Assembly (NCBI RefSeq): GCF_000772955.1
Contig: NZ_JPVO01000049.1
Coordinates: 62,001 to 126,000, forward strand
Length of the DNA stretch: 64,000 nt
DNA from: Ureibacillus sinduriensis BLB-1 = JCM 15800
GTDB taxonomy: Bacteria > Bacillota > Bacilli > Bacillales_A > Planococcaceae
Direction of reading: 5' to 3'
In this document: in pieces, positions 1 to 8,280 of the stretch
Layout: the number at the start of each line of letters is the position of its first letter
How positions within the stretch are numbered: the first letter of the stretch is position 1
Notes under the pieces: generated by a model
The model's database searches: none
What the model was told of the DNA's origin: nothing
What the model saw: only the letters and a program-made list of their open reading frames with translations
Program-made: the position numbers and the translations under genes

Positions 1-825
1 ATTGAATTTTTTGACGGTCGATTCAATTTTTTCCGTAATTTGATGGCTCTGCCTTACGTCCAAATAGGGATTTACTGTTACCGTGACATCTATGAAGCTT
101 ACATTGCCGTGGGATCTTCCTTTAAAATCGATTAGATCGATAACGCCGGTAACGTTATTTATAAGCACGGACAAAGTTTCGGCTTCTTCAATATCAAAAC
201 TATCCGTCAATGTTTGGACGGATTCCCAAAAGATTTCGATGGCGGTTTTAATAATAATAATGGCCACAACCAGAGCGGTTAACGTATCAATAATGGGGAA
301 ACCGATGATTGCCCCGAAGATCCCGATGGCTGTCCCGATACTTACCAATGCATCAGAGCGGTTATCGTAAGCCGCCGCTTTTACTGCGGAGCTATTGATT
401 TTTTTTGAAAGGGCCAAATTATATCTGTATACCAAATACATTACAACTGCACTTCCTAATGCCACATAGGCGGTTAAGGTAGAGGGTGTCTCCCTGATGG
501 GGTCCCATAAGTTCATTATTGAACTAAGAAGGACCTGAAGACCTACCATCATCATGATAAAAGAAGCCACTAAAGAAGCAATTGTTTCTGCACGCAGATG
601 TCCGTAGGGGTGATTGGTATCCGGCGGCAGTTGGGAAATGCGTAAACCGATTAATACAGCAATGGATGCAATAATGTCTGTTGTATTATTTAATCCATCC
701 GCTTTTAATGCTTCTGATTCACCAAAATATCCGATTGTTAGTTTGATCGAACTTAGAATTAAATAGGTGCCAATTGATAACCAAGCGCCTTTTTCCCCAG
801 CTCGTAAATTTGTATATAGCTCCAC
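1..825 (-). CDS. Cation diffusion facilitator (CDF) efflux transporter, partial
   Basis: CDF-family cation/proton antiporter of the cytoplasmic membrane; the C-terminal end lies beyond base 1, so 275 codons are visible. Read from a GTG at 825-823 with AGGAGG seven bases upstream. Visible: a first membrane segment near residues 15-35, then DGLNNTTD (about 43-50) carrying the first metal-site acidic residues, HPYGH after TM2, and YDNRSD in the TM5 region. The DxxxD-type pattern, instead of the HxxxD of zinc CDFs, resembles the MneP/MneS manganese-type exporters of Bacillus; metal choice is inference. It lies downstream of a CNNM-type transporter on the same strand, separated by a hairpin. Confidence 0.9.
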   Translation of the reverse strand, partial: MELYTNLRAGEKGAWLSIGTYLILSSIKLTIGYFGESEALKADGLNNTTDIIASIAVLIGLRISQLPPDTNHPYGHLRAETIASLVASFIMMMVGLQVLLSSIMNLWDPIRETPSTLTAYVALGSAVVMYLVYRYNLALSKKINSSAVKAAAYDNRSDALVSIGTAIGIFGAIIGFPIIDTLTALVVAIIIIKTAIEIFWESVQTLTDSFDIEEAETLSVLINNVTGVIDLIDFKGRSHGNVSFIDVTVTVNPYLDVRQSHQITEKIESTVKKFN

Positions 826-854
826 AAAGTTTCCTCCTGGCAAAACTTTAGAAC

Positions 855-902
855 ATGACAAAACGGAGCCGCCTCATTTAGGTCCTGAGGCGGCTCCGTT
901 TT
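855..902. terminator. Strong GC-rich hairpin between the two minus-strand transporters
   Basis: GGAGCCGCCTCA pairs with TGAGGCGGCTCC around a short loop, flanked by A and T runs on both sides, so it can act on either strand. It most likely ends the CorC-type gene transcript before the CDF gene. Confidence 0.7.
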
Positions 903-909
903 TTGCGAA

Positions 910-925
910 AATCGCTTAAGCGATT
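910..925. promoter_or_regulatory. Perfect 16-bp palindrome AATCGCTTAAGCGATT
   Basis: Two perfect 8-base half-sites sit between the two metal-transporter genes; the symmetry extends imperfectly to TTGC/GCAA on the flanks. It could be an operator for the CDF gene or a small hairpin. No regulator can be assigned from sequence. Confidence 0.35.
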
Positions 926-1012
926 ATTGCAAAACATCACAGATCTATTAAAAGTAATAACCCAAAAGCTTATTGCCTAATCTTTTGGGACATATAAATT
1001 TCGTTCTTTAAA

Positions 1013-2371
1013 TCACTGTTCTGGTTTTTCTTCCAAATCCGATTCTTCTAGTTCGGGCAGTTTGGAAACTTCGATGTAGAGGATATGGTGGCCGTCGGAT
1101 TCCTTGATTTTGAATTCGTAACCGTCATAATCGAAGGTATCGCCTTCCACTGCATCAAATCGTTTGGTTAAGAACCAGCCGCCGATCGTATCTACATCCT
1201 CATCGTCTATGCTAATGCCAAGTATATCATTAACTTCATCCACCAGCAATTTAGCATCTATAATGTAATGATTATCACTAATTTCTTGTACTTCCGGGAT
1301 TTCGTCATCATCAAATTCATCTTGAATATCACCGACGATTTCTTCGATAATGTCTTCAATCGTTACTAAACCTGATGTTCCGCCGTATTCGTCCATTAGG
1401 ATAGCCATATGAATTCGTTCACCTTGTATTTTAAGTAATAAATCACTGATTGGAACTGTTTCAAATACACGAATAACGGGTTGCATATAATCCAGTACAG
1501 GCTTGTTGCCGTTTGCAGGATTTTTTATATAGGCGGTAAGCAAATGTTTCAAGTTTACCAGTCCGATTACGTGGTCTTTGTCTCCATCGATGATAGGGTA
1601 TCTAGTATATTGCTCAACCCCCATTACTTCAAATACTTCTTTGACTGTTAAGTCTTTTTCGAGACTCACAATCTCTGTTCGAGGTACCATGATTTCCTTC
1701 GCAGTACGGTCGGAGAATTCAAAAATACTATTAACATACTCGTATTCAGAATGATTGATTTCTCCACCCTTATAACTATCTGTTAAAATAATACGAAGTT
1801 CTTCTTCGGAATGTGCTACTTCGGATTCTGATGCCATTTTATATCCAAATAAACCTGACAATGCACGCGCAGACCCATTTAAAGCATGGATAAATGGATA
1901 CATTACCTTATAGAAAACAATTAATGGACCAGAAAGACGCAAAGTTAGTTCTTCCGATTTTACAATGGCAAACGTTTTTGGTGTTAATTCTCCTACGACA
2001 ACATGTAAATAGGTAACAAACATAAACGCAATAATGAATGAAAGAAGTGAAGAGACAGTTGCATCTAAATTCATTAATTCGAATAAAGGATGTAAAATCA
2101 TTTCAAACGTTGGCTCACCCAACCAACCTAAACCAAGGGCAGTAATGGTGATACCTAACTGACAGGCTGAAAGATATTCATCCAGATTCGATACAACCTT
2201 TTTAGCTTTCATTGCTTTTTTGTTGCCTTCAGCAACCAATTGATCAATACGAGTTGTTCTTACTTTTACGATTGCAAACTCAGTTGCAACGAAAAATGCC
2301 GTAGCAGCAATCAACAAGAAAAATGCCGCCAGCTTAATGGTTAGCTCTACTATGTCTACGTCCAAATACAT
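1013..2371 (-). CDS. CNNM/CorC (HlyC) family transporter with CBS pair
   Basis: Membrane protein of the DUF21-CBS-CorC family (452 aa), related to B. subtilis YhdP (MpfA) and its paralogues; members export Mg2+ or related cations. Residues about 1-190 form the DUF21 membrane domain, 215-345 a CBS pair (VPRTEIVSL at its start, DEYGG and IEDIIEEIVGDI near its end), and 355-440 the CorC/HlyC domain. The annotated start is ATG 2371, with GAGG eight bases upstream. That ribosome site lies inside the 3' arm of a hairpin and is overlapped by a short ORF with a much stronger ribosome site. It is followed by a CDF efflux gene, which suggests a divalent-metal export locus. Confidence 0.9.
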   Translation of the reverse strand: MYLDVDIVELTIKLAAFFLLIAATAFFVATEFAIVKVRTTRIDQLVAEGNKKAMKAKKVVSNLDEYLSACQLGITITALGLGWLGEPTFEMILHPLFELMNLDATVSSLLSFIIAFMFVTYLHVVVGELTPKTFAIVKSEELTLRLSGPLIVFYKVMYPFIHALNGSARALSGLFGYKMASESEVAHSEEELRIILTDSYKGGEINHSEYEYVNSIFEFSDRTAKEIMVPRTEIVSLEKDLTVKEVFEVMGVEQYTRYPIIDGDKDHVIGLVNLKHLLTAYIKNPANGNKPVLDYMQPVIRVFETVPISDLLLKIQGERIHMAILMDEYGGTSGLVTIEDIIEEIVGDIQDEFDDDEIPEVQEISDNHYIIDAKLLVDEVNDILGISIDDEDVDTIGGWFLTKRFDAVEGDTFDYDGYEFKIKESDGHHILYIEVSKLPELEESDLEEKPEQ

Positions 2372-2406
2372 TCTTTGTTCCTCGCCCGAATGAGGGGTAC
2401 GAACAA
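2356..2406 (-). CDS. Putative 16-aa leader ORF overlapping the CorC-type gene start
   Basis: TTG at 2406 lies eight bases after a perfect AGGAGG (2415-2420 on this strand). It encodes MFVPLIRARNKECIWT and stops at 2356, after passing the downstream ATG at 2371. A hairpin with 8-bp perfect arms (2373-2380 and 2401-2408) covers the downstream gene's ribosome site, so a ribosome on this ORF would open it. The ORF is seen directly; translational coupling is inference. Confidence 0.45.
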   Translation of the reverse strand: MFVPLIRARNKECIWT

Positions 2407-2438
2407 AGAGTACACCTCCTATAATTAAAAATAATTGA

Positions 2439-2468
2439 ATAATACAATGATAAAATATTTACAGGCAA
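2439..2468 (-). promoter_or_regulatory. Candidate sigma-A promoter of the CorC-type gene
   Basis: TTGCCT (2468-2463) and TATTAT (2444-2439) on the minus strand are spaced by 18 bases. Confidence 0.45.
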
Positions 2469-2522
2469 ATTACAAATAGTGGCTATGGATTATCGCAAAG
2501 ATATTTTTTTGTATGATGACAT

Positions 2523-2538
2523 TTTCATTTAAATGAAA
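2523..2538. promoter_or_regulatory. Perfect 16-bp palindrome TTTCATTTAAATGAAA
   Basis: It lies between the divergent CorC-type gene and the exporter leader, upstream of both promoters. The symmetry and position fit a repressor or activator site. AT-rich palindromes occur by chance more often, so confidence is modest. Confidence 0.3.
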
Positions 2539-2600
2539 TCATAAAATAAACAGGTTGATTGTTAAGTTATCGTAAAAGTTTTTCTATTTTCTAAAAATTG

Positions 2601-2630
2601 TTGACTTTCAAAAAATGGATATGCTACGCT
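2601..2630 (+). promoter_or_regulatory. Sigma-A promoter of the exporter leader
   Basis: TTGACT (2601-2606), an 18-base spacer and TACGCT (2625-2630) preceded by an extended TG. It sits about 40 bases before the leader-peptide ATG. Confidence 0.6.
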
Positions 2631-2670
2631 TTATAAGTAATTATAAATAAAGGAAAAGGAGGTTAGGATT

Positions 2671-2748
2671 ATGAGAATTAAATACATTTTGCCGCCAGCA
2701 ATTAAATATGATAATCCAAACCTACCTCGAGCTTTCTTTTATTTATAA
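2671..2748 (+). CDS. 25-aa leader peptide of the BmrCD-type exporter
   Basis: ATG 2671 with a strong AGGAGG nine bases upstream encodes 25 residues beginning MRIKYILPPAIKYDN and ending in RAFFYL. It is followed by two hairpins, the second a clear terminator. This is the layout of ribosome-mediated attenuation: slow or stalled translation under a ribosome-targeting drug changes leader folding and allows read-through into the exporter genes. B. subtilis bmrB plays this role for bmrCD. Whether this peptide is a sequence homologue of BmrB cannot be judged here; the gene order makes the analogy strong. Confidence 0.75.
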   Translation: MRIKYILPPAIKYDNPNLPRAFFYL

Positions 2749-2775
2749 CGAAGGACGCGCATAATTTTAATCGGA

Positions 2776-2802
2776 GGATACAGGTATTGGTTACTTGTAT
2801 CC
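2776..2802 (+). promoter_or_regulatory. Leader hairpin upstream of the attenuator
   Basis: GGATACAGGTA and TTACTTGTATCC form a stem just after the leader peptide stop. The TATCC of its 3' arm could instead pair with GGATA in the terminator's 3' arm, giving alternative folds. Confidence 0.5.
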
Positions 2803-2813
2803 TTTTACTATGA

Positions 2814-2847
2814 GCACCTATCTCACAGAAGGGATAGGTGCCTTTTT
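2814..2847 (+). terminator. Attenuator terminator before the exporter genes
   Basis: GCACCTATC (2814-2822) and GATAGGTGC (2833-2841) form a perfect 9-bp stem followed by CTTTTT. It lies between the leader peptide and the exporter, so it is an intrinsic attenuator and not the end of an upstream gene. Confidence 0.8.
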
Positions 2848-2885
2848 GTGCGCTTATAAGAAAGAATGGAAGAGGAGAGAGGATT

Positions 2886-2942
2886 ATGAAAAAGCGCTAC
2901 ACAAGGAAGTTATTAAAAAGAGAGTGTACAGATAGTGGATAG
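2886..2942 (+). CDS. 18-aa ORF between attenuator and exporter
   Basis: ATG 2886 follows a purine-rich GGAGAGAGG; the product is very basic (MKKRYTRKLLKRECTDSG). It lies after the terminator and 33 bases before the exporter ATG. It could be a second leader or a coupling peptide, but no homologue is recognised. Confidence 0.35.
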   Translation: MKKRYTRKLLKRECTDSG

Positions 2943-2975
2943 TGTAGTGAACACAAATTAGAAGAAGGTGCTTAA

Positions 2976-4721
2976 ATGTTTGAAGTATTATTCAAAATGA
3001 AATGGTTTTTTAAAGCTTATTGGAAGAGATATTTAATTGCCGTAGTGCTTTTAATGATTGCCAATGTGGCAGAAGTTATCCCCCCTTGGATAATAGGGGT
3101 TGCAATTGATGATATTGCCTTGGGGACAATGACAAAGGATTCTTTGTGGAATTATTTGTTATGGCTCGGGTTGCTCATAGTTTTCGGTTATGTGATCAAC
3201 TTTATGTGGCAATATCAATTATTTGGTGGAGCTCTTACGTTGGAGAGGATTTTTCGTAAGAAGCTAATGCACCAATTCTTGAGAATGACACCGACCTTTT
3301 ATGAAAAAAATCGTACAGGGGATTTGATGGCCCGTGCAACGAATGATCTAAATGCAGTCTCTTTAACTGCAGGTTTCGGGATCATGACGTTATTGGATTC
3401 CACAATCTATATGGGGGCCATTATCTTGGCGATGGGATTTTTAATTTCATGGAAGCTAACCATCTTTTCAATGCTTCCGATTCCCATAATGGCCGTCCTC
3501 ATGCAATATTACGGGAAAATTGTACATGAACGTTATATGAAAGCGCAGGATGCCTTTGGCGAATTGAATGATAATGTCCTTGAATCTGTTGCAGGTGTCC
3601 GTGTGATTCGTGCCTATGTACAAGAAAAGAAAGATGAAAAGCGTTTCGCTGATATGAGTGAAGAAGTTTACGAGAAAAATATCCATGTAGCAAAAATCAA
3701 TGCACTATTCGGCCCAATCACTAAAGTGGGTACCGGGATTAGTTATGTTGTAGCACTCGGCCTTGGTTCCTTCCTAGTATCCAGTGGGGAAATGACAGTT
3801 GGGCAGCTCGTTACTTTTAATGTGTATCTAGGTTTGGCAGTTTGGCCAATGATTGCAATCGGCGAACTAATCAATGTCATGCAACAAGGAAATGCTTCGC
3901 TGGACCGTGTACAAGAAACGTTGGATTATGAGCAGGATGTTCAAGATCCGAATGATCCAATCAAGGTTCATAGTCCAAACTCCCTTGGATTCAATGAATT
4001 CTCATTCCAATACCCGATGTCACAAATGATAAACTTGCAAAATATTTCCCTTCATGTCAAACGGGGCCAAACACTCGGCATTGTCGGGAAAACAGGTGCA
4101 GGTAAAACGACCTTCGTTAAGCAATTGCTGAAGGAATACCCGATGGCAGAAGGGCAATTTACGATCGGGGATGTTGATATTGCAAAGCTGACAAAGGAAC
4201 AGCTGCTTGAATGGATTGGCTATGTTCCCCAGGATCATGTGCTGTTCTCAAGAACGATCCGAGAAAATATCTTGTTTGGTAAAGAAGATGCTACAAAAGA
4301 AGAAATTGATGAAGCTGTCCAACTTGCTTATTTTGAGAATGACCTAAAAAATCTTCCATTAGGTCTTGAAACTTTGGTCGGCGAAAAAGGCGTTTCATTA
4401 TCCGGTGGGCAAAAGCAAAGGGTTTCGATTGCTCGTGCCATGATCAAAAATCCGGAAATCCTCATTTTAGATGATTCGCTATCTGCAGTAGATGCCAAAA
4501 CAGAAGCGAAGATTATTGAAAACATCGGCCGTGTGCGAAATGGCAAAACAACCATTATTACAACCCACCGTCTATCCGCGATTCAGCATGCGGATCACAT
4601 CATCGTTTTGGATGAAGGGAAAATAATCGAAGAGGGAACACATGCGGAACTTCTTCGAAATGAAGGCTGGTACAAGGAACAATATGATCGACAACAGCTA
4701 GAGGAGGTGCCTAGCGAATGA
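2976..4721 (+). CDS. bmrC: ABC exporter subunit with degenerate ATPase site (BmrC/YheI-like)
   Basis: First half of a heterodimeric multidrug ABC exporter (581 aa): six-helix transmembrane domain to about residue 310, nucleotide-binding domain from about 335. Walker A GKTGAGKT lies at 371-378, LSGGQ at 475-479, Walker B LILD ends at 499 and the switch motif is THR. The catalytic Glu position holds Asp500, the hallmark of the inactive-site partner in BmrC-type heterodimers. Ribosome site AAGGTG precedes ATG 2976. Its last four bases overlap the next gene (ATGA). Expression is probably set by the upstream leader peptide and attenuator. The family exports diverse drugs from the inner membrane leaflet. 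Confidence 0.9.
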   Translation: MFEVLFKMKWFFKAYWKRYLIAVVLLMIANVAEVIPPWIIGVAIDDIALGTMTKDSLWNYLLWLGLLIVFGYVINFMWQYQLFGGALTLERIFRKKLMHQFLRMTPTFYEKNRTGDLMARATNDLNAVSLTAGFGIMTLLDSTIYMGAIILAMGFLISWKLTIFSMLPIPIMAVLMQYYGKIVHERYMKAQDAFGELNDNVLESVAGVRVIRAYVQEKKDEKRFADMSEEVYEKNIHVAKINALFGPITKVGTGISYVVALGLGSFLVSSGEMTVGQLVTFNVYLGLAVWPMIAIGELINVMQQGNASLDRVQETLDYEQDVQDPNDPIKVHSPNSLGFNEFSFQYPMSQMINLQNISLHVKRGQTLGIVGKTGAGKTTFVKQLLKEYPMAEGQFTIGDVDIAKLTKEQLLEWIGYVPQDHVLFSRTIRENILFGKEDATKEEIDEAVQLAYFENDLKNLPLGLETLVGEKGVSLSGGQKQRVSIARAMIKNPEILILDDSLSAVDAKTEAKIIENIGRVRNGKTTIITTHRLSAIQHADHIIVLDEGKIIEEGTHAELLRNEGWYKEQYDRQQLEEVPSE

Positions 4722-6451
4722 GTACTAGTAAACGTTTATTCAAATATGCCATGTTTTTTAAAAAGCCAATTTTTATTGGATTAATATTGTTAACACTAGC
4801 TGTTTTTACGGATTTGGCAGGACCATTTATTGCAAAGCATATTATTGATCATTATATGACGCCAGGTTCAATTGAGCTCGAACCCATTATCAATTTGCTT
4901 ATCGTCTTTTTGGTTTTGGCTATTGCAACGGCGGTTCTTCGTTATTTTATGTTCATATATTTGCAAATTGGCGCAAATCGTATCATCCAAAAGTTGCGCA
5001 AGGATGTCTTTGGACATATTCAGACGATGTCCATTGACTATTTCGATAACTTGCCGGCAGGGAAAATTGTTGCTCGTGTAACGAATGATACAGAAGCCAT
5101 CCATAATTTATATGTCCAAGTGCTATCGCAATTTGTAACGAGCTTCATATCGATTTTGGGAGTTTATGTGGCTCTTTTCATCTTGAATGTGAAAATGGCG
5201 CTCGTCGCATTAATAGTAGTTCCAATCATCTATATATGGATGATTGCATATCGGAAGTACGCGTCTTCATATAATCATGTTGTCCGTACGAAAATTGCCG
5301 ATATTAACGCCATGATCAATGAATCCATTCAAGGCATGACAATTATTCAAGCGTTCAAGCGTGAAAAGCAGATGAAAGATGAATTTGCCGAGATGAATAA
5401 TGAACATTATGAATACCAAAGAAAACTATTATTTTTGGATTCCGCAACATCATTTAATTTAGTAAATATTTTGCGGTTATTGTTTTTTGTCATTTTTATT
5501 TATTATTTCGGTACGCAATCGATGACGACGGTTGAGGTGATTACAGCTGGAACGTTATATGCATTCGTGGATTATATAACGCGCTTGTTCGGTCCGATTG
5601 TAAATATCGTCAACCAATTTTCCCAATTGGAACGCTCTCTTGTTGCTGGTTCCCGTGTATTTGAGCTACTTGATCGCAAGGGCGAGGCAGTCAGTGAGGA
5701 ATCGATTCCAAGATATGAGGGGAACGTCGAATTCGAAAATGTATCATTTGCTTATAAGGACGATGATTATGTGTTGAAGAACATCAATTTCTCCGCCAAA
5801 AAAGGAGAAACAATCGCCCTTGTCGGTCATACAGGTTCAGGGAAAAGCTCGATTATGAACTTGCTGTTCCGTTTTTATGACCCGCAAAAGGGAAAAATCA
5901 TGATAGATGGCAAAAACATCTTATCGATTTCCCGCCAATCATTCCGGGAGCATATGGGCATTGTTTTGCAAGATCCATATTTATTCACAGGAACAATTGA
6001 AACGAACGTAAGTTTAAGAGATCCACGCATTTCAAGAGAAACGGTGGAAAAAGCGCTTGAGGCAGTTGGTGGGGAAAGAGTGCTGAAAAATCTCGAGAAA
6101 GGGCTTGATGAGCCTGTCATTGAAAAGGGAAGCACACTTTCCTCCGGCCAACGACAGTTGATTTCCTTTGCTCGTGCATTGGCCTTCGATCCAGCCATTT
6201 TGATATTGGATGAAGCTACATCGAATATAGACACGGAAACAGAAGAAATTATCCAGCATGCGATGGAAGTACTGAAAAAAGGAAGAACAACGTTCATCAT
6301 TGCCCACCGTTTATCTACAATCAAGAATGCAGATCAAATTCTAGTATTGGATAGAGGGGAAATTGTTGAGAGAGGTACCCATGAAGAACTTGTTGCATTA
6401 GGCGGTCGTTACGAAACGATGTACCGTTTGCAAGCTGGGGCGTTAAATTAA
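4718..6451 (+). CDS. bmrD: ABC exporter subunit with intact ATPase site (BmrD/YheH-like)
   Basis: Second half of the heterodimeric exporter (577 aa), translationally coupled to the first by a 4-base overlap. Transmembrane domain to about residue 310; Walker A GHTGSGKS at 370-377; Walker B LILDE with Asp498 and catalytic Glu499. Its signature motif is LSSGQ instead of LSGGQ. With Asp500 in the partner this gives one consensus and one degenerate ATP site, as known for BmrCD and LmrCD. It is shorter than B. subtilis BmrD (about 670 aa), lacking that protein's long insertion. A terminator follows at once. Confidence 0.9.
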   Translation: MSTSKRLFKYAMFFKKPIFIGLILLTLAVFTDLAGPFIAKHIIDHYMTPGSIELEPIINLLIVFLVLAIATAVLRYFMFIYLQIGANRIIQKLRKDVFGHIQTMSIDYFDNLPAGKIVARVTNDTEAIHNLYVQVLSQFVTSFISILGVYVALFILNVKMALVALIVVPIIYIWMIAYRKYASSYNHVVRTKIADINAMINESIQGMTIIQAFKREKQMKDEFAEMNNEHYEYQRKLLFLDSATSFNLVNILRLLFFVIFIYYFGTQSMTTVEVITAGTLYAFVDYITRLFGPIVNIVNQFSQLERSLVAGSRVFELLDRKGEAVSEESIPRYEGNVEFENVSFAYKDDDYVLKNINFSAKKGETIALVGHTGSGKSSIMNLLFRFYDPQKGKIMIDGKNILSISRQSFREHMGIVLQDPYLFTGTIETNVSLRDPRISRETVEKALEAVGGERVLKNLEKGLDEPVIEKGSTLSSGQRQLISFARALAFDPAILILDEATSNIDTETEEIIQHAMEVLKKGRTTFIIAHRLSTIKNADQILVLDRGEIVERGTHEELVALGGRYETMYRLQAGALN

Positions 6452-6459
6452 CTTGAAGG

Positions 6460-6492
6460 GGTTGGTCCGGGATTTTTGGATCAACCTTTTTT
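6460..6492 (+). terminator. Terminator after the exporter operon
   Basis: GGTTGGTCC and GGATCAACC form a stem (one mismatch) followed by TTTTTT. Confidence 0.75.
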
Positions 6493-6603
6493 AATTAAGT
6501 TAATAAGAAAAGAGGAAATATTACAAAAATACTATTGCCAATTAATAACGAAAACCGTATATTTAGAGTATCGAATTAATGTGCGGGAAGCGGTGTATTC
6601 GCC

Positions 6604-7869
6604 ATGAGTAAAAGGCTCAAAGATTGGTTTTTGAATATTATGTCCTTTAACCGGAATATTAAATTATTCATGCTTTCCAATATTCTCATTCAAATCGGGA
6701 TGGGTGTATTTGGTGTGATGTATAATCTTTACATCCGCGAATTAGGCTATTCGGAAACGGTAAATGGCAGTGTCATTTCGATTACTTCATTAGCGACTGC
6801 CCTAATGTTGGTACCGGCAGGAATTATAAGCGATCGAATTGGCCGTAAATCGATATTATTAGTAGGAACTTTTGTTACGGCCATCATGCTTTTTGGAAGA
6901 AGTGTTGTTTCGATTGAAGAGCCGATTTTAATGTTTGCTTTCTTGACAGGTATTGTATGGGCTTTTGTTCAAGTTTCGGGTGTTCCCTTCTTGGCGGAAA
7001 ATTCAACTCCAACGGAAAGAATGAATTTGTTTAGTATTCATTTTGCCTTGGTGACAGTCGCCAATGTAATAGGAAATTTGCTTGGAGGATTTGCTGCAGA
7101 TGGAATCCAGCTCGTATTTCATTTTAGTGAAGTGGCAAGCATTCGCGGATCGTTGCTTCTGGGAGCGATTATTTTCGCTTTTGGATTTCTCCCTTTGTTA
7201 TCACTAAGTTCTTCAAAAGTTGAAAATCAACAAGGACAATTAGTAAAAACAGTGGATGAACTAGAGGATTCCGAAGAGAGCAGTTTTAAAAAGAATTTTA
7301 AAATGATTATATTATTCGGAATTGCCAATTTGCTGATTGGTACCGGCTCAGGGTTGGTAATCCCATATTTGAATCTATATTTCGCCAACCGTTTTGACGC
7401 ATCCAATTCATATGTTGGGTTAATTATTGCTTTGGGATCTGCCATGACAGCTGTCGCGATGCTGATTGGACCATTGCTTGTGAAAAAAGTGGGGAAGGTA
7501 AGAGCTTTGGTTATCTTTCAGCTATTGTCCATTCCTTTCCTCTTTTTAACGGCTTTTACCAATTCGCTGCTTATTGCTTCAATTGGGTTTTTAATGCGTC
7601 AAGCGTTGATGAATGCGGGAAATCCAATTCAAAGTGCCATTGCAATGGATGTTGTTCATAATAAATATAAAGGGCTGGGGAATTCGGTCAGCCAGATGGT
7701 ATTTAATATAGGATGGGCTACAATGGGGCTCCCGGCCGCCTGGCTGGTGACGACGTATGGAAACTATTGGGGATATGCTTATGCATTTTCGATAACAGGC
7801 TTTCTTTATTTAATCGCATCAACCTATTTTTACTTAGTATTTAGTAGAAGGTATAAAGTAAATGACTAA
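6604..7869 (+). CDS. MFS transporter
   Basis: Major facilitator superfamily permease (421 aa) with about 12 predicted membrane segments and a central hydrophilic loop near residues 205-235. The motif GIISDRIGRKSILL after TM2 is the MFS loop 2-3 signature. The ribosome site before ATG 6604 is weak; ATG at codon 13 is a possible alternative. It stands alone between two terminators. Drug or metabolite efflux is the usual role of such proteins in this family, but no substrate can be read from the sequence. Confidence 0.85.
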   Translation: MSKRLKDWFLNIMSFNRNIKLFMLSNILIQIGMGVFGVMYNLYIRELGYSETVNGSVISITSLATALMLVPAGIISDRIGRKSILLVGTFVTAIMLFGRSVVSIEEPILMFAFLTGIVWAFVQVSGVPFLAENSTPTERMNLFSIHFALVTVANVIGNLLGGFAADGIQLVFHFSEVASIRGSLLLGAIIFAFGFLPLLSLSSSKVENQQGQLVKTVDELEDSEESSFKKNFKMIILFGIANLLIGTGSGLVIPYLNLYFANRFDASNSYVGLIIALGSAMTAVAMLIGPLLVKKVGKVRALVIFQLLSIPFLFLTAFTNSLLIASIGFLMRQALMNAGNPIQSAIAMDVVHNKYKGLGNSVSQMVFNIGWATMGLPAAWLVTTYGNYWGYAYAFSITGFLYLIASTYFYLVFSRRYKVND

Positions 7870-7902
7870 AGATGGCTGAAGAAGCTCCCTGGCTAGGTTT
7901 CC

Positions 7903-7940
7903 AAAATAAACGAGTTCGTCAAAGCGAACTCGTTTATTTT
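7903..7940. terminator. Bidirectional terminator, MFS gene and yheE
   Basis: A 16-bp perfect stem (7903-7918 with 7925-7940) has A and T tracts on both sides, between convergent genes. Confidence 0.9.
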
Positions 7941-7941
7941 T

Positions 7942-8151
7942 TCAATCATACACATGAAATAACATTAATTCATGGACCATCTTTTCAACACTTGAAATGT
8001 GTTCTTCTGCAGGCTTGTCTCCCAACCATGCAATCTGGCCATCTTTTTTATATTCAGCCCTAAATAACTGCTGTTTATAATAGAACGAGATTGCCCACCC
8101 CGGCAGTAAATCATTTTTGTACAAAGGTTTAAAATGAAAATGTTGAATCAT
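7942..8151 (-). CDS. yheE: YheE family protein (DUF5342-like)
   Basis: Small soluble protein of 69 aa beginning MIQHFHFKPLY, with start ATG 8151 placed eight bases after GGGGGG; an upstream in-frame ATG at 8175 lacks such spacing. Rich in aromatic and charged residues, no signal or membrane segment. It resembles B. subtilis YheE in length and position, between the exporter genes and yheBA. Function unknown. Confidence 0.75.
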   Translation of the reverse strand: MIQHFHFKPLYKNDLLPGWAISFYYKQQLFRAEYKKDGQIAWLGDKPAEEHISSVEKMVHELMLFHVYD

Positions 8152-8280
8152 TTGGGTCCCCCCTGAAACTTTCAATATAAGTTAATCGTACTAAAAGTTA
8201 GAGAGAATGGCTAACATTATCTTTATGAGATATGACTCTGATATAATAGGGTGGAGTTTGAAAGAAATGAGAGGGTTTAA

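Noticed and set aside
83-370. Plus-strand open frame of 95 codons
   Set aside because: It is antisense to the CDF gene, whose minus-strand protein has clear family motifs.
5875-6324. Minus-strand open frame of 149 codons
   Set aside because: Antisense to the conserved ATPase domain of the second exporter subunit.
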